This document shows positions 1 through 6,467 of a stretch of 41,837 nt of DNA, in pieces (the first letter of the stretch is position 1; each line of letters starts with the position of its first letter). The DNA comes from CAYQZD01 sp964421875 (lineage in GTDB: Bacteria > Electryoneota > Tariuqbacteria > Tariuqbacterales > Tariuqbacteraceae), in NCBI GenBank assembly GCA_964421875.1, contig CAYQZD010000022.1, positions 1 through 41,837 of the forward strand, read 5' to 3'. Made by a program: the position numbers and the translations under genes. The notes under the pieces were generated by a model, which did no database searches, was not told the DNA's origin, and saw only the letters and a program-made list of their open reading frames with translations.

Positions 1-2
1 TC

Positions 3-1115
3 ACCACCGCCACAATGCTGGAGGACGAAGTAGGATACATCCGACTGGCTCGCTTTTCGAAGAAGGCAGGCGCCGAGATGGAAGACGCGGTGAAGGATCT
101 GAAATTTAAGGGAATGAAGGGATTGATTCTCGACCTGAGGGGCAATCCCGGCGGATTGCTGGAAGCAGCAGTCGATGTGGCGGAGAAACTGGTTCCGGAG
201 AATGAGACTATCGTTAGCACCCGAGGCGCCAGGCCCGAGATGAATCGAAATATCCAATCCCGTCCGGGTCAGAGAATTTCCGATTGTCCGGTAGTGGCGC
301 TGGTGGATGAAGGCTCCGCTTCAGCTTCGGAAATTGTCGCCGGCGCCCTTCAAGACCTTGATTCCGGTGTCATCATCGGAATCCAGACCTTCGGGAAGGG
401 TTTGGTTCAGTCTATAGTGCCTTTGAGTAACGGCAATGAATTGAAAATGACCACCGCGAAGTACTACACTCCTTCCGGGCGGTTAATTCAAAAAGTGGAT
501 TATTTCGCACGGGAGAATCCGGTAATACTGCAGAATCAGACCGATTCCACCGAGGGCGGGAAAACCCTCAAATTTTACACCAAAGGCGGCCGTGAAGTCC
601 GCAGCGCCGGGGGGATTACACCCGACATCGAAATCGAAAGGAATAAACTCACCGACCTGACAGAAACGCTTTTCCGGAAACAGATGTTCTTCAGTTTCGC
701 TACCACATACCTCACCGAATCCACGTCGGAAGTGGCGTTGGACGACCCGGAAATTATGAATAAGTTCGAGCGATTCCTGAAAGATACGGATTTTTCCTAT
801 AATACCGCAGGCCAGACCGAGATCGAAGCTTTGAAAGAGCTGGCTGCGGAAAAGAACCTGGGGGAAAAATTCACGGTGCAGCTCCAAAGCCTTACGGAAA
901 TACTTGAGGAGCGGAAAAAAGATGAATTCATCGCTCAAAGCGACAAAATCGAGAGATACTTAAGGATGGAATTTGCCTATCGGCAGTCCGGCGCGGCGGG
1001 CAGGTTGCTGGAAGCCGCTTCGGGCGACCCTCAGTTAATGAAAGCAGTGCATATTTTGCAGGATAAGGTGTATTATAATAATGTTCTATCCGGCAGCGTC
1101 AGCGCAGGCGAATGA
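3..1115 (+). CDS. C-terminal processing peptidase (S41 family), 5'-truncated by window edge
   Basis: The reading frame is open from base 3, so the true start lies outside the window. This is the protease core and C-terminal part of an S41 (CtpA/Prc-type) serine protease, which acts in the periplasm on C-terminal tails of exported proteins. Visible family marks are LILDLRGNPGG, then DEGSASASEIVAGALQD with the catalytic serine region, then QTFGKGLVQ with the general-base lysine. A C-terminal extension of about 180 residues follows the core and is rich in charged helices, as in Bacteroidetes/Chlorobi-type members. The PDZ domain and signal peptide would be upstream. The stop overlaps the next start (ATGA), so translation is probably coupled to the HAD gene. 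Confidence 0.9.
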   Translation, partial: TTATMLEDEVGYIRLARFSKKAGAEMEDAVKDLKFKGMKGLILDLRGNPGGLLEAAVDVAEKLVPENETIVSTRGARPEMNRNIQSRPGQRISDCPVVALVDEGSASASEIVAGALQDLDSGVIIGIQTFGKGLVQSIVPLSNGNELKMTTAKYYTPSGRLIQKVDYFARENPVILQNQTDSTEGGKTLKFYTKGGREVRSAGGITPDIEIERNKLTDLTETLFRKQMFFSFATTYLTESTSEVALDDPEIMNKFERFLKDTDFSYNTAGQTEIEALKELAAEKNLGEKFTVQLQSLTEILEERKKDEFIAQSDKIERYLRMEFAYRQSGAAGRLLEAASGDPQLMKAVHILQDKVYYNNVLSGSVSAGE

Positions 1116-1822
1116 GCTCACTGCTTCAAGCTAAATCGCGTTCGAGGGAGAATGCAAAATCCCTCGCTGTTTTCTCCGATTTCGACGGTACCGTGACCAG
1201 TGTCGATACTTCGGTATTTCTGCTGGAACGATTCGGCAGTCCCGCCTGGCGGGAAATCGAGGATCGGATGCTGAGCGGCGAAATCACTGAAATGAAGGGT
1301 TACGCCCAGGAAATCGCATCCCTTCGTGTTTCGAAAGCTGAAGCGTTGAGACAGTTGGCTGATAACATCGAAATTGATCCTGGGTTTTCCAATTTCGTGG
1401 AAATGTTGAGGCAGTACGGTCTGCCCTTTGTCATCCTTTCCGGCGGAATCGATTTCATTATCGAGACGCTTTTGAAACGAAACGGCTTCAGCCACTTGGA
1501 AATCCGTGCCAATAGCGCACGGGTCGAAGGTGAGCGCTGGCGGTTGATTCCCTCCCGCCAACCCCGCATCAAGGGACTGTGTAATCACTGCAAGTCGTTT
1601 TCTATTGCTCAAATCAAGGAAGAAAGCCTCCGCATCGTTTATATCGGCGACGGGCTGACCGACCGCTGTCCCGCAGGGTATGCGGACATAGTCTTTGCCA
1701 AGGGGGAATTGGCGGACTACTGCACCGCTGAAGGCATCAGCTTTCATCCCTATCGAGATTTCGACAACATCGCAGATAAATTCGCTAGTCTCATTGCAGA
1801 ACCAGCAACCAGCAACGAGTAA
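1112..1822 (+). CDS. HAD-IB phosphatase, MtnX-like
   Basis: Cytoplasmic haloacid dehalogenase-superfamily phosphatase of 236 residues. Motif I is FSDFDGT (nucleophile and acid Asp), motif II is the ILSGG segment and motif IV is IGDGLTD. Overall layout and length match the MtnX-like group (methionine-salvage type enzymes), but no other salvage genes are nearby, so the substrate is open; SerB-like activity is an alternative. Its start overlaps the protease stop by 4 bp. The last residues (PATSNE) and the TAA stop are encoded by a 7-bp tandem array that runs on to the next gene, so the natural C-terminus may have been overwritten by that repeat. Confidence 0.75.
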   Translation: MSSLLQAKSRSRENAKSLAVFSDFDGTVTSVDTSVFLLERFGSPAWREIEDRMLSGEITEMKGYAQEIASLRVSKAEALRQLADNIEIDPGFSNFVEMLRQYGLPFVILSGGIDFIIETLLKRNGFSHLEIRANSARVEGERWRLIPSRQPRIKGLCNHCKSFSIAQIKEESLRIVYIGDGLTDRCPAGYADIVFAKGELADYCTAEGISFHPYRDFDNIADKFASLIAEPATSNE

Positions 1823-1834
1823 CCAGCAACCAGA
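1800..1834 (+). repeat. Heptad array A1, five AAC(C/G)AGN units
   Basis: Five uninterrupted 7-bp units (AACCAGC, AACCAGC, AACGAGT, AACCAGC, AACCAGA). The array starts inside the 3' end of the HAD gene, supplies its stop codon, and ends three bases before the ATG of the RseC-like gene. The same unit makes up arrays at 28668, 29307 and 37836 and, inverted, at 28217. Confidence 0.9.
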
Positions 1835-1837
1835 ATT

Positions 1838-2245
1838 ATGCGCGACCTGGGAAAAATAACCGCAATTGAGGGCGACACGGCTCAAGTTTCCATCCAGCCT
1901 CACGGCGGCTGTGAAAGCTGCGCCCTTAAAGGGACCTGCTCCCCCGGAGAGAGTTCCCATACGCTCTGGGCGCTCAATCCCAGGGGGGGGGATATTGGCG
2001 ATGAAGTGGTGGTGGAACTCAAGCCTCAGACCAAGGTGCTGGGTTCCGCCCTGGTCTTTATAATGCCTTTAGCGGGTCTTTTCCTGGGTTATTTCATCGG
2101 GGCAGGGCTTTCCGGCAGTGTCGATGGAGGCGTTGTGGGAGCGGCGCTGGGGCTCGCCGCTTTCTTCGGGTTGGTGCGGTTGATTGACAAAGCGGTAGGT
2201 GGGAGGAGGGAGCTGAAACCTGTGATTACCATCGTCTTGAAGTAA
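1838..2245 (+). CDS. RseC/MucC family membrane protein
   Basis: A 135-residue protein of the RseC/MucC family (positive regulator of sigma-E / reducing-system type). The N-terminal soluble part carries the family cysteines in GGCESCALKGTC (about residues 24-35), where the family can bind an iron-sulfur cluster. Two membrane helices follow, at about residues 70-88 and 95-118. RseC proteins are linked either to envelope stress control or to the Rnf/SoxR-reducing electron path; nothing here distinguishes the two. There is no Shine-Dalgarno sequence before the ATG, because the leader is the heptad array. Confidence 0.8.
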   Translation: MRDLGKITAIEGDTAQVSIQPHGGCESCALKGTCSPGESSHTLWALNPRGGDIGDEVVVELKPQTKVLGSALVFIMPLAGLFLGYFIGAGLSGSVDGGVVGAALGLAAFFGLVRLIDKAVGGRRELKPVITIVLK

Positions 2246-2317
2246 ACGCCCGCCTTTGCCTTCCACTAGTCTCAATTAGAGATCTCTTGTCCATATTCTG
2301 AGAGTAGTTTTCTCATT

Positions 2318-3238
2318 TTGCCTGCTTCAATTCAAAATACTTCGGTCACATTTCCCGCCGATCCCTTTTATGAAGGGGCGGTGGAAGTGGTTCGGGCGCT
2401 GCAGGGGGAGGGCGGTCACGCTTATCTTGTCGGAGGCTGTGTGCGGGATATACTGCTGGGGCTTGACCCGGGGGATTACGACATCGCTTGCTCTGTTCGT
2501 CCTAAAGCTATCTTAAAGCTATTCCCCGAATCGAATAAGATTGGGATTAAATATGGTGTCCTCACAGTGAAAGAAGGTGGATACCACTATCAGGTTGCTA
2601 CTTTTCGCAGCGACCATCCTGTCAGCGACGGCCGCCGCCCCCGTCGGATATTTTTCAGCGACATGGAAGCAGATTCCCAACGGCGTGATTTTACGGTGAA
2701 CGCGGTTTACCTTGACCCGATGAAACCGGAGTTTATCGACCCTCAGGGCGGAATACCTGACCTCAAAGCCGGACTGCTGCGCATTATCGGCGCGCCGGAA
2801 CAGCGCTTTGAGCAGGATTACTTGCGGATACTCCGCGCGGTGCGCTTCGCTTCCAGATTCAATCTCGAGATAGAATCCGCTTCCCTCGCTGCCTTGAAAA
2901 AATGCGCGCCCCTGGTGGAAAAACTTTCGGCAGACCGGATTCGCGACGAAATCACCCGCGCTTTTTCCGAAGGAAATGGAATTTATGCCCTCGAATTGTT
3001 GCATAATTTTAGCATTTTACAGATATTGTGGGATATCTTTTCCGCAAAGGGGGAGGGGCTTTACCGGAAAACTGCTGAATCGCTGAAAAACTGCAAGGAC
3101 AAATCCCCCGAATCCCTGTGGGCAGCTTTCTTTAAACCCTGGCGCGAACTTGACGGGAGCCAGGATTTGATTGAAAGGGCGATGCGGCGGTTGAATTTTC
3201 CCCGGCGTTGGAAAAAGGCGGTTTTAAGCTCGCTGTAG
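2318..3238 (+). CDS. CCA tRNA nucleotidyltransferase / poly(A) polymerase family, short form
   Basis: Class II nucleotidyltransferase adding or repairing the tRNA 3' CCA end. The head domain shows YLVGGCVRDILLG, the catalytic GDYDIA, the RRDFTVNA segment and the DYLRILRAVRFASRF segment followed by the DRIRDEI neck, all in normal order. At 306 residues it lacks most of the body and tail present in typical 400-460 residue members and ends at a TAG. It may be a specialised short enzyme (CC- or A-adding, or poly(A) polymerase-like) or have lost its C-terminus. The start is a TTG; no ATG lies near the conserved N-terminus. Confidence 0.85.
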   Translation: MPASIQNTSVTFPADPFYEGAVEVVRALQGEGGHAYLVGGCVRDILLGLDPGDYDIACSVRPKAILKLFPESNKIGIKYGVLTVKEGGYHYQVATFRSDHPVSDGRRPRRIFFSDMEADSQRRDFTVNAVYLDPMKPEFIDPQGGIPDLKAGLLRIIGAPEQRFEQDYLRILRAVRFASRFNLEIESASLAALKKCAPLVEKLSADRIRDEITRAFSEGNGIYALELLHNFSILQILWDIFSAKGEGLYRKTAESLKNCKDKSPESLWAAFFKPWRELDGSQDLIERAMRRLNFPRRWKKAVLSSL

Positions 3239-3263
3239 GTTTAGGTTTTTTCTCAAGGTATTT

Positions 3264-3791
3264 TTGGAAGAAAAGGTAATTTTCACAGAGGCGGTCATCC
3301 GCAAGCGGGTAGGTGAATTAGCTCGCAGTATCGCCCGCGATTTCATCGAAACCGATACGGTGATGGTCGGTATCTTGAGGGGCAGCTTCATCTTTATGGC
3401 TGACCTGATGCGTTGTCTGCATCATCACGGTCTCCGGCCCCGAATCGATTTCATCACCGTCGCCAGCTACGGCGATCGGACATATCCTTCGCAGAAGCTG
3501 GAAGTTCTCCGGGACTTTTCCATCGACGTGAGGGGGTCTGCCGCCTTAGTGGTGGACGACATCCTCGACACCGGGGGCACGATGCATTATGTTAAAGCGC
3601 GCCTGATGAGCCTGGGAGCTTCCGAAGTGAAGACCTGCGTGTTTCTGAACAAGCCATCTCGAAGGAAAGCCGACATCGAGCCGGATTATGTCGGTTTTGA
3701 GGTGGAGGACCGGTTTGTGGTGGGGTACGGTTTGGATTATAAGGGATTCCACCGTGAAAAACCGTACATCGCCGTGCTCGAAGGACTGTGA
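3264..3791 (+). CDS. hpt: Hypoxanthine phosphoribosyltransferase
   Basis: Purine-salvage enzyme converting hypoxanthine or guanine plus PRPP to IMP or GMP. Its 175 residues are normal for bacterial Hpt. Motifs seen: LRGSFIFMADL (PPi loop), the flexible-loop segment SYGDRTYPS, the PRPP-binding LVVDDILDTGGTM (about residues 94-106) and DYVGFEVEDRFVVGYGLDY near the C-terminus for base recognition. It starts with TTG 25 bases after the CCA-enzyme stop, and the two are probably co-transcribed. FtsH, a frequent hpt neighbour in other bacteria, is absent here. Confidence 0.93.
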   Translation: MEEKVIFTEAVIRKRVGELARSIARDFIETDTVMVGILRGSFIFMADLMRCLHHHGLRPRIDFITVASYGDRTYPSQKLEVLRDFSIDVRGSAALVVDDILDTGGTMHYVKARLMSLGASEVKTCVFLNKPSRRKADIEPDYVGFEVEDRFVVGYGLDYKGFHREKPYIAVLEGL

Positions 3792-3855
3792 TGTTGAGAA
3801 GCGCCTCGATTATGAATTAGATTCACATGTAAATATACCATCTATCATCGATTCA

Positions 3856-4686
3856 ATGAAAACCAAAGCTCCCATCGTCATTATCCTGGGTTTGTCCTTC
3901 CTGATGTTCTGCGGTTTTATCGCGATGATGATTGCTCCACGCGAGAAGACCGCGGTCTCGGGCGAACTAAGGATTTCTCACATCGAGGAAACAGACGGCA
4001 AGGTGGATGTTGACCACCTGGTGCTGGCAAAAGTAATTTACCATGGCGCGCCGGAAGAGGTCGGTGTTACGCTGCATTATTACCGTAATGAGCGTTTCCA
4101 GCGCCTGCGGATGAAGCCTCTGGAAGACACTAAATACTACGGCGCTGAGGCGCCCTCCGGTCCGCTGGGAAGCAGGGTTTACTACTACATCGAGGCAGTT
4201 GGGAGTAACGGTGAGCGAGTGGTACTTCCCCAATCCGCCACTGGCGACTTTCGGTCAGAGTACGATTACTTCAAGATAAGGTTCGAAGGGAAAGCCAGTT
4301 TTATCCTCTTACTTCTACACATTGTCCTGATGATTGCAGCGCTTTTCTACTTGATTCACGCTCTCTATTATTCGATGAATTTCCTCATCACCGGTGAAAA
4401 CGCAGTAAAAATGGAGTTTTCGGTGAATGCGGGCATCGTCGCCTTTTTTATCACCGGTTTCCCCATTGGGTGGGTGATTGAAAAGCAGGTTCTGGGTAAT
4501 TACTGGGAGGGTATCCCTTTTGGATGGGACATAACCGACAGCAAAACTCTGATAATTTTGCTGTTGTGGCTGACTTTCATTATTATCAAAAGGACGGGGA
4601 AGATTTCCGACAAGGGATTCGCCCGCTCCGTCATCATCAATACCATCGTCACCATAATCCTGTTCCTGATTCCGCACAGCCTGTAA
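3856..4686 (+). CDS. Hypothetical multi-pass membrane protein with periplasmic domain
   Basis: Family not recognised. The ATG at 3856 is preferred because a hydrophobic segment (residues 8-27) follows at once; the frame stays open upstream to 3688 but that part overlaps hpt. From this start the 276 residues comprise one N-terminal membrane helix, a soluble beta-rich domain of about 115 residues with an Ig-like feel (YYYIEAVGSNGERV), then about four membrane helices (roughly 148-172, 188-206, 228-248, 258-274). The layout suggests an envelope sensor or assembly protein; no function can be assigned. GC content matches its neighbours, so it looks native. Confidence 0.6.
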   Translation: MKTKAPIVIILGLSFLMFCGFIAMMIAPREKTAVSGELRISHIEETDGKVDVDHLVLAKVIYHGAPEEVGVTLHYYRNERFQRLRMKPLEDTKYYGAEAPSGPLGSRVYYYIEAVGSNGERVVLPQSATGDFRSEYDYFKIRFEGKASFILLLLHIVLMIAALFYLIHALYYSMNFLITGENAVKMEFSVNAGIVAFFITGFPIGWVIEKQVLGNYWEGIPFGWDITDSKTLIILLLWLTFIIIKRTGKISDKGFARSVIINTIVTIILFLIPHSL

Positions 4687-4827
4687 ACTCCTTCTTCACT
4701 TTTTCAGGAATGATAGAACCACTATACCTCTAAACTTAACTTTGGAGGTTAAGGTCTTGTTTATACTCGAGACCTCGCCTTTATAATCGTTAAAGAGAGT
4801 CTCGATTAAGACTCAGCGTGAGGATTT

Positions 4828-5598
4828 ATGAGAATCGCACTTCCGATATTCTTAATCTTTTTCATTATTGTCAGCGGAGCCAAAGCTCAAACCGGCGTTC
4901 AGGACAGCATCGTACTGCTGATAATAGAGGAATTCGAGAAAGGGGATTATCAGAATGTGGAAAACCTGGCGGTGAAAGCGCTGCACCGCCCGGAAAGCTT
5001 CAATCAGGAAGAACTCTTCCAAATCCGGCTTCACCTGGCTTTCGTTTATGTGGCGCGCGGGGACAAGGACAATTCTATCCTCGAATTCAAGGAAGCGCTG
5101 CGAATCAGACCTCACCACCGTTTCGACCAGCGTAAAGTTTCCCCCAAGATTGTCAGCGTTTTCAATGAAGCTTTGCAGGAATTCAAGGCTGAGCAGGAGG
5201 CGCTTAAGGATAAGATTCCCAAGGGCCATATCGGAATTCGCGCCAGTAAACGTTCACTTATATTCCCCGGATTGGGCCAACTAAGTAAAGGGGAAAGCGC
5301 CAAAGGTTACTTTTTAATAGGCGCGGAGACTGCCGCTATCGCTTCTCTGATTTTCACCCAGTGGCAGTATCAGGAGGCTCACGACGAATATAAAAGCGCC
5401 AGAGCGCCCGCCGTTATTGAAGATAGATACGATAAGTATAACACATTCTATAAACTGCGCAATATCAGCGCTTTCGCCGCCGCCGCAATTTACATCTATA
5501 GTTTTTTAGACTGCCTGTATATCAATCCCCCGGAAGATAATCCTTCGTTTTCTGTGAAATTGGTTCCCTGCGGAGTCGGAGTGTCTATCAATTTTTGA
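4828..5598 (+). CDS. Exported protein with TPR-like region and DUF5683-like membrane part
   Basis: A 256-residue protein with a signal peptide (residues 1-20, ending AKAQ), a helical TPR-like stretch (about 25-100: EEFEKGDYQNVENLAVKAL and ILEFKEALRIRPHH), and a C-terminal part with SLIFPGLGQLSKGESAKGY followed by two hydrophobic helices. That last motif is the hallmark of DUF5683-type proteins common in FCB bacteria. The probable place is the cell envelope; function unknown. A GTGAGGA Shine-Dalgarno sequence lies just upstream of the ATG. The 140 bases before it hold AT-rich possible promoter sequence but no clear gene. Confidence 0.65.
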   Translation: MRIALPIFLIFFIIVSGAKAQTGVQDSIVLLIIEEFEKGDYQNVENLAVKALHRPESFNQEELFQIRLHLAFVYVARGDKDNSILEFKEALRIRPHHRFDQRKVSPKIVSVFNEALQEFKAEQEALKDKIPKGHIGIRASKRSLIFPGLGQLSKGESAKGYFLIGAETAAIASLIFTQWQYQEAHDEYKSARAPAVIEDRYDKYNTFYKLRNISAFAAAAIYIYSFLDCLYINPPEDNPSFSVKLVPCGVGVSINF

Positions 5599-5877
5599 GA
5601 AGGATTGAACCTCCACTTAAGCCTCGCCGAACCTTGCAAAATATGCATCACTCCCGCATCATCTGCAAGACTGACCGTCTTACACATTCCCGGTTTCTTT
5701 TCACCAGACCACCTGAATTGAAAATTTCTTTTAGAAGATTAGAATAAGAAATAGACTTTCGCTTCACGATAATTGAAATGTTTTCAATGAAATACTCTTG
5801 TTCTAAGTAATATATATTTCCTATTCCTTCGCCGCTTTGGATAGAAACAGTCGTTTCTGTGAACAAGGATATAATAG
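5599..5877. other. Intergenic, no supported gene
   Basis: AT-rich spacer after the DUF5683-like gene. A minus-strand frame of 82 codons crosses it but has only a TTG start, no Shine-Dalgarno sequence and no recognisable motif, so it is not called. Nothing else was seen before the sigma54-type promoter at 5878. Confidence 0.4.
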
Positions 5878-5893
5878 TGGCACACTTATTGCA
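5878..5893 (+). promoter_or_regulatory. Sigma54 (-24/-12) type promoter
   Basis: TGGCAC, five bases, TTGCA: the -24 GG and -12 GC are in exact register for RpoN promoters. It points rightward into a 540-bp stretch with no long plus-strand ORF that ends in a plus-strand terminator at 6436. A chance match is possible, since no enhancer-binding site was identified. Confidence 0.45.
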
Positions 5894-5926
5894 CAATTAT
5901 TAACCAGAGTGAATTAGGTTCTTTAC

Positions 5927-5952
5927 AATAAACCCGCGGGATTCACGGCGGG
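5927..5952 (-). terminator. Possible weak minus-strand terminator
   Basis: On the minus strand a CCCGC/GCGGG stem with a 10-nt loop is followed by TTTATT. It could end a transcript coming from the small ORF at 6417. The stem is only 5 bp. Confidence 0.25.
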
Positions 5953-6327
5953 AAACTTTTAAAAATTTGCCCGTACGATGAATCCCCGGGATATATTTTT
6001 GCGGAATATTCGATTAAATTCGAATTCCCTTGGAACTAAGGGCGGATGGCTCGACCGTAGGGAAAACCGTACTTCCCCTGTAATGCTGGTGCCTCCTGCT
6101 GTGGAATGTTCTGGTTTGTGCGAAAGCCGTGAAGGCTTGTGAAATCCGCGCGCTGCTAACTGATAAGCGACAGCACTTATGACTGATTTGAGACTGCGCT
6201 GCCCGCGGGGCTGCTTCAGTATTTGCCTGCAGATAATCTTACTGCACTGCCTACAGCGCTGGTAATCCAAACTGCAACCGCACCGCCGACGGGATTGAAA
6301 GCTGATTTTCTTCTGCGCTGCTGCCGA

Positions 6328-6417
6328 TTATGATACAGAGTTGCTCCCGGAACCGCAACAGCCGTCGATACTGCTTTTCGAGTCTTCTTCCTCGCCGGGC
6401 CATCCCCCTTTTTTCAT
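6328..6417 (-). CDS. Small ORF with strong RBS, probably frameshifted
   Basis: On the minus strand a textbook GGAGGAG lies five bases before an ATG 51 bp downstream of the NACHT stop. Read as is, it gives 29 residues ending DGCCGSGSNSVS. A run of six A and five G follows the ATG. Skipping one base there opens a 66-residue frame ending at 6216 that is rich in Ala, Val, Gly and Lys/Arg (STAVAVPGA, then VGGAVAVWITSAVGSAVRL) and has RNY-like codons, so it looks more coding than the short product. Either a sequencing or assembly slip, a programmed frameshift, or a decayed gene would explain this. Family not recognised. Confidence 0.3.
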   Translation of the reverse strand: MKKGGWPGEEEDSKSSIDGCCGSGSNSVS

Positions 6418-6435
6418 ATTACTCCTCCAAAGTAG

Positions 6436-6464
6436 AAGCCGGTTCTGATGAGCCGGCTTTTTTT
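6436..6464 (+). terminator. Rho-independent terminator, plus strand
   Basis: AAGCCGG/CCGGCTT, a perfect 7-bp stem with a 10-nt loop, runs into seven T. The U-tract is only on the plus strand, so it ends rightward transcription from the 5.9-6.4 kb region, not the NACHT gene, which arrives from the other side. Confidence 0.75.
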
Positions 6465-6467
6465 ATA

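Larger units (their letters stand above)
5904..6464 (+). ncRNA. Candidate non-coding RNA between sigma54 site and terminator
   Basis: If transcription starts about 12 bases after the -12 element and stops at the terminator, the transcript is about 560 nt. No plus-strand reading frame above 60 codons exists. Several local inverted repeats are visible (5933-5952, 6053-6077 and around 6200-6212), consistent with structure, but it does not resemble RNase P RNA, tmRNA, 6S RNA or SRP RNA in conserved motifs I know. The competing view is a minus-strand small ORF at 6417 with a strong ribosome site, in which case this strand would be antisense. Confidence 0.3.

Noticed and set aside
1118..1960. Long minus-strand frame opposite the HAD gene
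   Set aside because: Antisense shadow of a recognised gene with no family features.
5648..5896. Minus-strand 82-codon frame
   Set aside because: Only a TTG start, no ribosome site and no family features; it overlaps the sigma54-type promoter.
5959..6270. Minus-strand 103-codon frame with several Cys at its start
   Set aside because: No proper start or ribosome site, and it competes with the frameshifted small ORF and the proposed plus-strand RNA; composition looks random.
6291..6301. GGGATTGAAAG, resembling the end of a CRISPR repeat
   Set aside because: Single copy; no second repeat or spacer and no cas gene.
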